A DNA stretch of 64,000 nt from Phymatolithon calcareum. Its lineage: Eukaryota > Rhodophyta > Florideophyceae > Hapalidiales. The notes below the pieces were generated by a model that saw only the letters and a list, made by a program, of their open reading frames with translations, did not search any database and was not told the origin of the DNA. The stretch covers positions 868,001 to 932,000 of the forward strand of contig OZ345372.1 of the NCBI GenBank assembly GCA_977006965.1. Reading direction: 5' to 3'. Position 1 is the stretch's first letter. Each line of letters opens with the position of its first letter. The translations under genes and the position numbers were made by a program. This document shows positions 41,201-51,204 of this stretch, in pieces.

Positions 41201-43341
41201 AGGACGTCCGTACATTCCCTAAGAATAAGATGGCCGCCGCCGCGTTTCGCGTGACCATGGATTCTGACAATAGTGATGACACAGCTATGCAAAGCACTGA
41301 AGCAGACGATGAGTCTGACTTCGAAGAGCACGGGCACGAGCAGTCTGATTCGTCCTCTGATGATGATGATGAAATCATGCAACTACATCCTCAAAGAACC
41401 ACCGAAGGAAGCTCCTTCACGGAGTCTCCACCATCTCATGCGACTGCCGTCGAAAACGGCAATGACATTGGCGCTGCTACACGAAATGATGCTGAACAGA
41501 ACGTTCCAATTGTGCCTGCATCCGTCGAAGTCGAAGATTCAGCAGTTGAGGTGGATGATCAGGTAGACGAGCCTGTGGTTTGTTTGCGAAGGAGCGGACG
41601 AGCAGTAAGGCCGGTTGAGAGGCTTAATCTACTTTCTAATCCTATCAACAGAGATGACGTTGCTCAAACTGTACTGCATCGTGCACACTTGATGCTGGGG
41701 AACGCTCAATTCATGTCTAAAGAGATGCCTTGGATTCCAGAATGGATGTATGAGCAAGCACAGCACACAGAACTGGACATTAATTGGCTTCCTAATATGC
41801 ACCGTGTTCGGTGCTCCAAGGTTCCGGATGGGAGCAACATAATCTCGTCGCACTTCGTCTATAAGGTCAAAATTGACGAAGAAAACTCATGCAAGAAAAA
41901 GGAGCGCTATATTCTGAAGGCGCGGCTCTGTGTGCATGGCAATCGAGACGATGAGCGAGAAAGTCTGCGCACGGACGCTGCAGTCGTCTCTCAGAATGGT
42001 TTCAGGCTTCTCTACAGTATAGCGCTATGCGCGGGAATGATACTGGGGAAGGCTGATATCAGGGGCGCTTATACTCAGTCCGGAATTGCACACCGAGATG
42101 CTTATGTGCAGCCGCCACGGGACATGAATTTGCGCGAAGAAATTTGGCTACTCACCGCCACCATGTATGGACTCGTCTCTGCCGGCCGTAAATGGCAACG
42201 TGTGTCCGATGAGGTTTTGTGCAACGATCTCATCTTGAGCCCAGTCTGGGGTTTGCCACAGCTTTTCTACCACGGCATGGGTCAGGACGATTGTAGCGGT
42301 CGTGGTCTGTGCTTAATTGTTGCTAAATACGTTGATGACCTGCTCGTTGCTGGCCGCAACGAGGAGTGGTTACAGTATGCACACGACGGTGTCGAGGGTG
42401 TATTCGAGTTGAGCTCGTGGACAGTGTCTCCAGTACCCCTGACTGCGAACGCTGCGGAAGTTGTACAGGAACACAACCACGTTACCGTCAGTATGGTCCG
42501 ATACTTGCGCGAGGTCGAGTTGCTCAAGATATCTGCACAGCGCCGTAAGGAACCGGAGAGCGCGATTAGCTGGATGGAACGAAAGCGACTGAAATCACTC
42601 GCGGGCAAACTCGGTTACCTCGGAGTGACAGTTTCTCCTTTCGCCTGCTTTGCTGCGAGTTTCCTACAGCAACTAATCCCCACCATGACGGTGAGTGGAT
42701 TTAAAAAGGCGAACGCTATTGTGCGAGATGTACTGAAGAGGGAACCAATTCTTGCATATCTTCAGCCGTCATTAGAAGAACAGGCAGTAGCGCGTGTTGT
42801 TGTGTTTTCCGATGCCGGATTTCCTCATGAAGGGACTCTCAAAAGGGTTGCGCAGGAGGGATGTATTGTTGGTATCTCGTTCGGGACTGCGGCCGGAAGC
42901 ATCTTCCACACGGTCGCCTACCAATCTCGCAAGCAGCGACGGGTTGCAACCTCCACAGGTGAGGCAGAAACCATCGCAGCGGTCACTGCAGTTGGCTGTG
43001 CGCGGCAACTCCAGGAATCCTACGTTTCTGTCATGAACCAGCCGATTGACCTAACGCTGGTGGTGGACTCTAAAGGACTACATCGTTGTTTAGCTACACA
43101 GAGTACACCGAGGGACCGCGGAATGTTCGCCGACGTTCATCGCTTGCGTGCGGAATACGAAAGCGGATCGATTGCGGACATTGTTTGGGTTCCTGGTCCC
43201 CAAAATCCAGCAGATGCGTTAACAAAGCCCATGTCGGGCACAACGTCAGATCTCCTGGAGAAAATGCTTGTAAGCGGACGACTTCCTATCGCGATCGACA
43301 ACCGGCGCGAATATGGACCCGCTTTGCAGGAGGAGCTTTGA
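38197..43341 (+). CDS. Copia gag-pol polyprotein
   Basis: 1714 residues, no interruptions. GAG carries a zinc knuckle CWVCKGAHFYYESANC (about 447-462). The protease has ILDGGATATVIG (D543; DGG instead of the usual DSG/DTG). The integrase has an HHCC-type finger (HRRTHLH near 701, CKSC) and catalytic residues near D768 (YIDVMYWG), D822 (IIADAEFD) and E856 (GPVERKH). Reverse transcriptase has KADIRGAYTQSG and KYVDDLLVAG (YVDD 1378-1381). RNase H begins at VVFSDAGFPHEG, with STGEAE, VDSKGL and the closing NPADALTKPM. A Ser/Asp/Glu-rich acidic linker lies between INT and RT. The ATG is only 3 nt after the LTR. GAG and POL are in one frame, so how excess GAG is made is unclear. Confidence 0.97.
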   Translation: MGPGYVRSRNVARSNVSDRVGSVRAGEVPVCYDNTNPRVYRRLVCDWVAFQDLSARDSSKKLTLGQQILAIVTNIRGNAGLRMGHIPSLLSKDMTRADFMKMVDYILDLVDPVDRESAFLQTAKAWQDLMGKVYHRNQSYDKYWTEYSALSVNYAYSHGAAARTSGVQELLALLCVLNAKLSRAEFSIVLQASMKFQKEALQDGSAGLRSSPAPGIIGPASATHAMSHYSDVVGVTAVEATTSTQSDGVMQTVQLQHEIGTGGSSSSSTRMRSKERTQPGVHESLAICAVELAELESRAKEVLEATQSVVNELNGWTVTQPDASTISNVIAGLRTSAGKSAASITALSSTKGVVDALRTRANDNDLSYLIGSTVVTETAPIPGPVVEEPPLITLEAVRMALRRIDHGDLATKSARRLADIETRSTTDGSGAVSATTSLAGKPPDVKCWVCKGAHFYYESANCKKLYEDQRSRRPAKEGNSSKKDSARGQQKNAPFGSTALSSVRWADPPKTALTKMAVNVLESRAPHVSEEQNGIANLDAILDGGATATVIGLENYVRYCDDHGLEATVSRKRSSDFTSHAFGTEENHSVPQKVVGRCNVPLSLSDDVFIPISCLVVDGDVPLVIGKDTLVMYKCVESHDANWITFNASGKDFRVDTYVSDKDGHSRIIIAGDGLYNNVAKALLQKVSGDKQAPLGIIRRIHRRTHLHPRSIEHLLKRAGKWRKEMAAEISRVQGECKSCMRSGDPPPASKFSMSKIHLNFNERVYIDVMYWGTEMVLHVVDYATFYSELALIPSRELMKMLRVVTNIWILRHGDPVEIIADAEFDRGIARRWAKNLGIKLVALPARRHNKAGPVERKHRVVKDVLERLENDADSAKRPLTDLLAEACFIGNILYGNRTASSFELVRGYTPSVAGTGMMVLPKEARDAHSEMVARRLLAKVLRARPASVSSRKIRIGDEILVLLPGGKRPRGEWVKRKVKSVREDYSVIVGTGRNRCVIAPEDVRTFPKNKMAAAAFRVTMDSDNSDDTAMQSTEADDESDFEEHGHEQSDSSSDDDDEIMQLHPQRTTEGSSFTESPPSHATAVENGNDIGAATRNDAEQNVPIVPASVEVEDSAVEVDDQVDEPVVCLRRSGRAVRPVERLNLLSNPINRDDVAQTVLHRAHLMLGNAQFMSKEMPWIPEWMYEQAQHTELDINWLPNMHRVRCSKVPDGSNIISSHFVYKVKIDEENSCKKKERYILKARLCVHGNRDDERESLRTDAAVVSQNGFRLLYSIALCAGMILGKADIRGAYTQSGIAHRDAYVQPPRDMNLREEIWLLTATMYGLVSAGRKWQRVSDEVLCNDLILSPVWGLPQLFYHGMGQDDCSGRGLCLIVAKYVDDLLVAGRNEEWLQYAHDGVEGVFELSSWTVSPVPLTANAAEVVQEHNHVTVSMVRYLREVELLKISAQRRKEPESAISWMERKRLKSLAGKLGYLGVTVSPFACFAASFLQQLIPTMTVSGFKKANAIVRDVLKREPILAYLQPSLEEQAVARVVVFSDAGFPHEGTLKRVAQEGCIVGISFGTAAGSIFHTVAYQSRKQRRVATSTGEAETIAAVTAVGCARQLQESYVSVMNQPIDLTLVVDSKGLHRCLATQSTPRDRGMFADVHRLRAEYESGSIADIVWVPGPQNPADALTKPMSGTTSDLLEKMLVSGRLPIAIDNRREYGPALQEEL

Positions 43342-43371
43342 TTTGGTTCATGCTTAATCAGGATTGCGCAT

Positions 43372-43382
43372 GAAGGCGGGGA
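43372..43382 (+). promoter_or_regulatory. Polypurine tract
   Basis: GAAGGCGGGGA directly precedes the 3' LTR (one C interrupts the purines); the expected plus-strand primer. Confidence 0.7.
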
Positions 43383-44015
43383 TGTGAAACGCAAGCCGAT
43401 TTGTCTTTTATTTATCTCAGGACGGGTTTAGCCAGGGTGCTGATTTAGGGCGTGAAAGGGTAGGGCACTGTTCTGGGGTATGTATGCCTTGCCAGGGTAG
43501 CGCTGAAATCCGTTACATCTACTGAGATTATGTGGCTTCCACCGAAACAAGTTGCAAGGGAATATTCTCTCGGCATATGTTTGCCGAGTGTTCAATAATG
43601 TTGAAATACTATTACGAATGGTTGGCGGTTAAGGATGTGGCATGGCAGTGGAATCATGGGAGATTTTCTGGGTTGCCGCACGCCGCTGTATCATAGTGGT
43701 TGACAAAAAAGGGGAATATAAAAGAAACAAGAGGGGAACTTGTGAAGGAGAGTTGAGGGGAGGGACTACGGAAAGCTTCGTAGTAAAGCAGTAAATCCGA
43801 CACACTCTTTTGCTCCTTTCTGGTTTATCAAGAGCTCCCTCGACCGTCGGGTCTCAAGTGGGACAGCGAACGCCCAAGGTAGGGCAACAGTCTACCGTGA
43901 TACACATCCAGGTCGCCGTGGTGCTGGTCATCGACTACACGGTGCGGCCGTGACAAGCAGTTAATCCGCGAGACCTTGAGGCGCAGTACCTCCGTGTGTC
44001 AGCGGGCATTTTACA
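43383..44015 (+). repeat. 3' LTR of Copia element
   Basis: 633 bp, apparently identical to the 5' LTR (constant offset of 5822). Confidence 0.97.
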
Positions 44016-45523
44016 GTGAGAACGCTCTCCATGGTCGCAGAGAAGAAATTGTTTAAGTTACAAACATTGTTGCTAACTTCAACATTAAAATGACTTTGCC
44101 CTCTACTGATGGAGAAATTGTGTTTACTGGGACGGTGTCAACGCCGCAGTTCAAGTCAGATGTTGTAATGCTGACGCAGTGAGCAACGATTGGAAAGGAG
44201 TACAATCTGATTGAAATCTCTTTCTTTGAACCAGCCCAGAGTGACTGTCTTCTCCAGCATTTTCTTTCTTTCTTTATTGTAGAATATCTGAATTCCACTA
44301 ACTGCACGTTGCTCAACATCTTGTTGGGGGCACCTAAGATGCTTCTCCACTGGATCCATTCTGGGTACTCGAGTAGCTTGTTCTCTCGAGCACTGCGGCA
44401 CACCAGTACAAGGCGATATCCGTGTGCCCTTCGCGGAACGTAATGCAATTCTCTCCTGTGACAGGTGCGCGGAGGCAGTTCTACCACTATACCACAGGTG
44501 GTCTCCAGCATCTTGAATTCATGTGTTGCAAAAGGTGTTCAAAGGTGATCTATAGAGCCTTGAGCACATTCTCAAACTGTTGGTGAAGTTTTGAGACAAG
44601 GAGAAGATGAAGACGAGCCTGCAGAAGTCATCGGAGGACTTTGTGTAGTCAGCTTTCTCAACTCTGTCCGTCACAATGACATCACTTCATATAACTTCTG
44701 TCGGGATGGAGGGATAAGAGTGCTCAAGATGATTGATTGGCAACTAGGGTGCGCCGGTCACTCGTCTAAGGACCAACTCTGCAATGCAGAGTCAATGACA
44801 TATAGCGGAGCGGATGTTGATAGCAGAGGTGCGTATGACGCCTGGAAAAGCAGCCATGCGATATCATCGAAATTCATGACGGAATTGGTGAAGTTGTGTC
44901 TTGTGTGCATGCTGGGCGCTTCGCACGCGATATGACTTTACGATTTGCTTATTTATTCTTTGACTCTCTTTAAGGATCGAACACTGTGTGCGTGTAACTG
45001 CTGAAGGCTTCAGTGCTGGGAGAAGCAAGGGACGATAGCAATTTGGTCCCTGACCGACCTGTTTCGCACTACATCAGTCGAAAATAAGCAAAGGGGAGAT
45101 TGAATATCAGCATCAATGTGGGAGTTGCTACAAGAAGAAGAAATGTAGATTTTTATTTAAAAGTTTCCAGCTCATCTGCAGACGCTTGGGGCAACTTTGC
45201 GAGTGCCATGTGAGCATAACATGGGTCTGGCTTGATTTTCGAATAGTGGGTGTGACACGATCTGGAGGGGTATCAAAACCTACCTCTGGATTAGAGTTGA
45301 ACCTCGAGGGGGAATAATACTCCGCTATGCTGTGTCACGCGAAGTAAGCTGCGATTGACTTAGGATTCAGTTTGCAGCCGCGGCATCTACTGCCTGGAAC
45401 AAGGCAAGGACTTCATCAAGTGCTCTCCTTGTGAGGGTATTCCTCCGGTGATAACTCGTATTTCGAAAGCCCAGTCTTGATATCTTGGAGAGAATCTCTT
45501 CAAAAAAAAGCTACTAGTATTGG

Positions 45524-46356
45524 TTTGACGAATCATAATAGGTCTGCGGAAAAATTTTATATGATTGGTGAGTACAGTTTGCGACCGTCACGAAAATTTA
45601 TCCATTGGCTTCACCAGATTGAGGTTATTTTCAGAATGCCCGACTGGCTACAGTTTGCATATCAACGGCCCATCCTTTTGCCAGGTGTTCCAAAAAGAAT
45701 CTGGACAAATCCAAAACTTGAAAACCAGACGGCTCCTGGGAGCTGTTTGGTTTTGGTCTAGCTACAGATGAACTTAATTCACTTCAGTTAATGCGGATGT
45801 TTTTTTCATTGCAAGTTGGCCATGTTTGCATTCACTTAAGAAAATTTTATCCATTCCCTTCACCAGATTGAGGTTATTTTCAGAATGCCCGACTGGCTAC
45901 CGTTTGCATATCAACGGCCCATCCTTTTGCCAGGTGTTCCAAAAAGAATCTGGACAAATCCAAAACTTGAAAACCAGACGGCTCCTGGGAGCTGTTTGGT
46001 TTTGGTCTAGCTACAGATGAACTCAATTCACTTCAGTTAATGCGGATGTTTTTTTCATTGCAAGTTGGCCATGTTTGCATTCACTTAAGAAAATTTTATC
46101 CATTCCCTTCACCAGATTGAGGTTATTTTCAGAATGCCCGACTGGCTACCGTTTGCATATCAACGGCCCATCCTTTTGCCAGGTGTTCCAAAAAGAATCT
46201 GGACAAATCCAAAACTTGAAAACCAGACGGCTCCTGGGAGCTGTTTGGTTTTGGTCTAGCTACAATCCCTATAAATAGGCAGAGGAAGTTTTCAACAATC
46301 GACTGTATGCAGTTCTTCTCTCCTCTTCCCAACCCGACACTGCGCTACTTAACGAC
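45524..46356 (+). promoter_or_regulatory. Duplicated exchanger promoter region (pseudogene copy)
   Basis: Homologous to the region upstream of the intact exchanger gene (61228-61687), including the start words AGTATTGGTTTGACGAATCA and the leader just before the ATG (CAACCCGACACTGCGCTACTT). In this copy the central part is tandemly amplified (45592-46263). Confidence 0.8.
45592..46263 (+). repeat. Tandem repeat, 249-bp unit, about 2.7 copies
   Basis: The word GTTTGCATATCAACGGCCCA recurs at exactly 249-bp spacing (45653, 45902, 46151). Units 2 and 3 are nearly identical; unit 1 differs slightly. The intact gene at 61688 has only one unit. Confidence 0.95.
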
Positions 46357-47731
46357 ATGCGCAAGAAGATGCATGAGCACCAATGGCTTCGGTCTAGACG
46401 CGCGTATTTGAAAACGAAAAAGGCGGTCCGCCCCACTGCCGCCGCCGTCTTATTTCTACTCTCGCTCCTTCCTTTTGCCATCGCTCTTGGACAATCTTGG
46501 CGTCGGAATCGCGATTTGGAAGTCTCATTGCGAACTGCGACTCCATTTAAAAATCTTGTTGTCGTACGCGCAGTCGGCTTTGATGATGGATACTGCAATC
46601 AGTTACCAACACCAGGTCCTGGTCAGCCTGCACCACAACCTACCAACTTCCTCGGCTCTGCCAATAAAGCATGGCTTGCTCTACTAGTACCCGGCGTCGT
46701 CTTCTGTTTTATCGGGCTGGCCATCGTGACCGACGATTATTTCGTTCCGTCTCTGGAGCGTATCTGCGAGCGTTTGAATCTAAGCGCCGACGTTGCGGGT
46801 GCCACATTTATGGCCGCTGGTTCAAGTATTCCGGAGCTTTTCACCAGCTTACTCTCCGTCTTCCTCACCAAGGACGATGTTGGTATCGACATTATTGTTG
46901 GTAGTGCTGTCTTTAACGTTCTGGTTATTATCGGACTCAGTGCCGCATTGGCAGGCAGTACGCCTGACCTCGACTTTCGCCCTTTGATGCGTGACTCATT
47001 CTTCCACATTGTGAGCATCGTTTTGCTCATCTTTTTCATACTCTTTTCCACCCCTGGAGAGGCAAAGTGGTGGGAAGGCCTCATTCTTATGGCCGCTTAC
47101 GTTGTATACATCCTCTTCATGAAATTTTGGGAACAAGCCGTATTTTGGTCGTTGGGTGAACGATCGGCAAATTACCAGTGATGATGTGGAGCACGGATTG
47201 GAATCCCCTAGTGCCACCCCCGTCTCGGGTCCCAGTGGCGACTATTCCCGCGCGAACGGAGGAGGGTCCCCCATTGAACAACCCAGATTGGGATACAGCA
47301 ACCTTAACCCGCGTTCTCAATTAAGGACGGCGGTGCATAGTGTTGTGGCTGTCAACGCGTTCAATGGAATGCGAGGTGACGAGTGCGAAGAAGACAGAAT
47401 CCCTCCGAAAACGATTCTAGGCGTTTTGCGTCCAAAAACCAAGATGGGATGGGCTACCTTCCCGCTGTTCTTCCCGTGGCATTTGCTTTATAAGTATACC
47501 ATCGTGGATTGTAGCAAAGAAGCGAACTCGAAATGGTGGCCTTTTACATTGTTGGTATCCATCATTTGGATCTCAGGCATTAGTTTCATCATGGTTGAAG
47601 GTGCTAGACTTGCGAGTTGCTACATCGGAATTCCGTCCGCAGTGATGGGCATCACCTTCGTCGCTGCAGGAACTAGCGTACCCGATGTGTTGGCCTCTGT
47701 TGCCGTCGCGCGTAACGGACAAGGAAACATG
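46357..47731 (+). pseudogene. K+-dependent Na+/Ca2+ exchanger pseudogene
   Basis: Close copy of the intact gene at 61688, but broken. An extra T in AAATTTTGGG (near 47125), with nearby deletions of about 9 and 3 nt, shifts the frame, so the first frame stops at 47181 and the second continues to 47731. There homology ends inside the alpha-2 repeat (GNGQGNM), and unrelated sequence follows. The alpha-1 repeat also has changes at conserved sites (AAGSSIPELF for AAGSSAPELF; VGIDIIVGS for VGIGTIVGS). The terminal membrane helices are missing. Confidence 0.92.
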
Positions 47732-47895
47732 TTGACAGTCGTGCGACATCTGCGGTCTCATAACCCAGGCAACTAGCCCTGCAAGAAGGAGTTCGAGTCG
47801 AGGCAGGCGTACCTAACGGATTGGACTGAGTCCGAAAACAATCGAGGAAATTCACTACATGGCCATCCCTCGCCGAACCAACTACTCACCCCTAG

Positions 47896-49532
47896 TGTCT
47901 AGTTTACTGAAATTTTTCCTCAATTGAGGGGCACTTTTCCCTCAATTGAGGTAACGAAAATCATTTAATTTTTGCGCATGAAAGCTACTCACTATCGGGC
48001 ACATCAAAAGCGTCAAGCTCATGGATGTCTTCCACATGCTTCGCGAAGCAATTCCTGCCAGTAGACGTGCCGCAAATGAATATTGCGGCACCTTCTAGCC
48101 TGTTACATGATGAGCACACCAGCGTTGTCTTCTTGACTTTGCAGACCCTGCAGTTCTTTTGCGAAGCAAAATTAGTCATCATGCCATCCGCAGTCTTCCT
48201 TTTCTTTCTCGTGGGGGTTAAGTGGGTTCCAACACCGCTCCCGGAGACAAAAATACGTTCAGGAGTGGTTGAGCGGCGACGAGTATGACGCGAATCGAAC
48301 GAGTTATCGATGAGTTGCTCGGCCAGCACTTCATAATACCTTCGTTGCGTCATGTGATCCTGATACTCTGCATGCGCATCGGAGAATAAAAGCCAGCTGT
48401 CAACCACACAAATCGCCTGGTAGTCTGCCATAGATCTGTCTTAGCGCTGAACTCAAATCTTGTCATGAGGACGAGGATTCCGAAAAACTTAATCAGCTCT
48501 GTGACCGTAGTCTCTTTTCGCGCGATTCATTTCAGCTTCGCGGACGTCCATGCTGCTATTTTTCGAAGGTGACCTTGCGGAAACATGGTCATAAAGCAAT
48601 CATAGGGCGTGTGATGCCCAATACCACCATTTTCCGATATAAAATCTCCATGTGGAGTGCGAACTGTCCAGAACTGACGTGGAATTCGTCCTCCAATCGG
48701 GCATAGAACTTGTCGCTCGTACCATGGCACCCCATGAGCAATATCGTTGGGTTCTCGGTCGGATGTGATGACATCTACTTCCTCTTGCGACACCTGGTCC
48801 CAAGAGCCTTGCATGGCGTAGGCGAGAGTGCCTGGTATAGGGCGTCCATAGCTTCTGAGGGTTGTATCGAAGCTTGTGTGCCGTTTTGGAGAGCTTGTGG
48901 TTGCGACTGGGGACAATAAACTGGCATTTGGCGAAGAAGACGGACGACCACGAGTACTGTAAGCCGGATTTTGTGGTGCAGAGTTCTGCGTGCTGGGACT
49001 TGATACAAGCATTCGAGAGGACGGAGAACCTTCGTCAACCTTTCCTGCCTTGATGTTAACAATCTTGAGTGTCTTAATCTTAGTTTTCTCAGTCGGTTTC
49101 TGAACTAGGACCCATTTCACGCGAAGCGATGTGCTTGCGCGCCCATTGATTTCATTCAATAGTACCTCCAGAACTGTGTCGTTCACCTTTTTTGACTTGG
49201 AAAAGGCTCCATAGAGCCTGCAACACTCTGCGAGACTGGTCACTGATGTTGCCTTAGTGTGTACGGACGCGCCGACCACTCGGCGCGGGTCTTTTTCTCG
49301 TGACATGGCAGGTCCGCTTCTTCTAACTGAAAATTGTAATTTCGTTCCTACCGCCGAACGACGCCCATTTAAGGCCGTAGTTTGGGTACTCCTCAGGCAG
49401 AACACAAGCCCGCCTTCCCAAAGTTGGCGCGAACTTTCTGTTTCGCATTCTTTCTACATACTTTTTTGAGCTTTCAAAAAGCCCCTCAATTGAGGGATTT
49501 ATCCTCAATTGAGGTGGTTAGTAAACTAGACA
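47896..49532 (-). mobile_element. PiggyBac-like element, internally deleted, left copy
   Basis: 1637 bp with termini TGTCTAGTTTAC...GTAAACTAGACA and subterminal CCTCAATTGAGG palindromes at both ends. The minus-strand transposase begins at the ATG 49306. The N-terminal part ends in FPQGHLRKIAAWTSAKLK, where a TGA (CGA in the other copy) stops it. TVTELIKFFGILVLMTRFEF follows. The central catalytic domain is absent. The C-terminal part (48431-47985) has CVVDSWLLFSDAHAEYQDHM and a cysteine-rich finger (CRVCKVKKTTLVCSSC). Non-autonomous. CTAG flanks the outer end. Confidence 0.85.
47985..49306 (-). pseudogene. piggyBac-like transposase remnant (N and C parts)
   Basis: N-terminal Ser/Arg-rich region and start of the transposase domain joined to the C-terminal Cys-rich dimer/DNA-binding finger. 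The DDD catalytic core is deleted between about 48440 and 48430, and one stop codon lies after SAKLK. Confidence 0.8.
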
Positions 49533-49544
49533 CTTGACTTGTCT

Positions 49545-50822
49545 TGTCTAGTTTACTAACCACCTCAATTGAGGATAAATCCCTCAATTGAGGGGCTTTT
49601 TGAAAGCTCAAAAAAGTATGTAGAAAGAATGCGAAACAGAAAGTTCGCGCCAACTTTGGGAAGGCGGGCTTGTGTTCTGCCTGAGGAGTACCCAAACTAC
49701 GGCCTTAAATGGGCGTCGTTCGGCGGTAGGAACGAAATTACAATTTTCAGTTAGAAGAAGCGGACCTGCCATGTCACGAGAAAAAGACCCGCGCCGAGTG
49801 GTAGGCGCATCTGTACACACTAAGGCAACATCGGTGACCAGTTTCACAGAGTGTTACAGGCTTTATGGAGCCTTTTCTAAGTCAAAAAAGGTGAACAGTA
49901 CGGTTCTGGAGGTACTCTTGAATGAAATCAATGGTCCCGCAAGCGCGTCGCTTCGCGTGAAATGGATCCTGGTTCACAAACCGACCGAGAAGACTAAGAT
50001 TAAGACACACAGGATTGTTAACGTCAAGGCAGGAAAGGCTAGCGAAGGTGCTCCGTCCTCTCAACTGCTTGTATCGAGTCGCAGCCCGCAAAACTTTGCG
50101 CCACATAATCCGGCTTACAGTACTCGTGGTCGCCAGTCTTCTTCGCCAAACGCCAGTTTATTCTCGGCAGTCGCAAACAGAAGCTCCCCAAAGGGGAACA
50201 AAAGCTTCGATCCAACCGTCAGAAGCTAAGAATGCCCTATTCCAGGCTCTATCGCCTACGCCTTGCATGGCTTTTGGGACCAGGCGTCGCACGAGGAAAT
50301 TGATGTAATCACACCCGACCGCAAACCCCAAAGTAATTGCTCATGGGGTCCACAGTACGAGTGAAAAGATATATAACAGATTGGGGGACGAATTCCGAGT
50401 CATTTCTGGACAGTTCGCAGTCCAAATGGAGATTTCATATCGGAAAATGGTGAGATTGGGCTTCACACGCCCTGTGATTGCTTTTTGACCAGGTTTCCAC
50501 AAGTTCACCTTCGAAAAATAGCTGCATAGACGTCCGCGAAGCTGAAACGAATCGGGGGGAAAGAGACTACAGTGACAGAACTGGTTAAGTTTTTCGGAAT
50601 ACTCGTCCTCATGACAAGATTTGAGTTTGGCGCTAAGAGCGATTTTTGGAAGACTTCCAGGCCGAACAAGTATATCCCGACTTGTTGAAGACATCCATGA
50701 GCTTGGCGCTTTTGATGTGCTCGATATTGAGTAGCTTTCATGCGCAAAAATTGAAAAATTCTCGTTCCCCAATTGAGAGAAAAGTGCCCCTCAATTGAGG
50801 GAAATTTTCAGTAAACTAGACA
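49545..50822 (+). mobile_element. PiggyBac-like element, internally deleted, right copy
   Basis: 1278 bp, opposite orientation to the left copy. The first 258 bp (49545-49802) are an apparently exact mirror of 49532-49275; beyond that the copies diverge. Transposase remnants run from the ATG 49771 to FFGILVLMTRFEFGAKSDFW and KTSRPNKYIPTC, then a stop; the C-terminal finger is almost wholly deleted. The outer end AAACTAGACA is followed by CTAG (50823-50826), matching the CTAG before the left copy (47892-47895). Confidence 0.85.
49771..50698 (+). pseudogene. piggyBac-like transposase N-terminal remnant
   Basis: Starts MSREKDPRRVVGASVHTKAT, the same as the left copy. It has frame breaks at about 50229 and keeps the CGA codon where the left copy has TGA. 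The catalytic core is absent. Confidence 0.75.
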
Positions 50823-50840
50823 CTAGCCATGTGTACTATC

Positions 50841-51196
50841 AGGGGAGTGTTATGGGGGGGAGTAACACTAACCCCTTATCATACGGATTTTTTGGATTTG
50901 TGTCTATAGTGTGTGTTTGATATAATTTTGCAGGGATTAATTGCTTCATAAAAAGGAGAATGAAAGCTGAAAATATGGCCCTCGTTCCCGGAATATTGGG
51001 AGTTGCCAATGTAGCGGTCGCTCTCGTTGCAGTATTCGATTTTGTGGTGAAAAACAATAGAAATATTCTGTAAACAAGAGTTATTATTGATACAGCCTGA
51101 ACTCATAATTTTTGCCGGCACATCAATGTCATGCTTTTGCAGACAAGTTTTGAAACAAAAAAAATCAGTGTTATTCCCCCCCATAACATTCCCCTG
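50841..51196. mobile_element. hAT-like MITE, family member 1
   Basis: 356 bp with inverted termini AGGGGAGTGTTATGGGGG... and ...CCCCATAACATTCCCCTG, flanked by GTACTATC (50833-50840 and 51197-51204). The boundary C is ambiguous, so the duplication is 7-8 bp. A short internal frame MALVPGILGVANVAVALVAV has a weakly similar counterpart in member 2. Confidence 0.85.
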
Positions 51197-51204
51197 GTAC
51201 TATC

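Larger units (their letters stand above)
37561..44015 (+). mobile_element. Complete Ty1/copia LTR retrotransposon
   Basis: 6455 bp bounded by 5-bp target duplications GTGAG (37556-37560 and 44016-44020). The LTRs are TG...CA, each 633 bp and identical as far as I can see by eye. One intact gag-pol frame has the order GAG-PR-INT-RT-RH, which defines Ty1/copia. A primer-binding site and a purine tract are present. Identical LTRs and an unbroken frame indicate very recent insertion and potential activity. Confidence 0.97.
36860..45493 (+). repeat. Unclassified dispersed repeat, copy 1 (interrupted by a Copia element)
   Basis: Matches copy 2 (53331-55217) over 36860-37148, 37499-37560 and 44016-45493. 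Two segments are extra in this copy. One is 37149-37498 (350 bp, bounded by TCAAG on both sides, so a gain here or a loss in copy 2). The other is the Copia element at 37561-44015. Conserved minus-strand coding-like stretches (for example 44511-44330: ETTCGIVVELPPR, YVPRRAHGYRLV) differ between the copies mainly by conservative changes, suggesting an old transposon gene of unknown type. Confidence 0.75.

Noticed and set aside
47740-47815. TCTCATAACCCAGG and GAGTTCGAGTC, resembling Met tRNA anticodon loop and T-loop
   Set aside because: Stems do not pair and spacing is wrong; no acceptor strands match.
49501-49580. Repeated short palindromes CCTCAATTGAGG considered as a CRISPR array or operator cluster
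   Set aside because: They are subterminal repeats of piggyBac-like elements in a eukaryotic context; there are no regular spacers.
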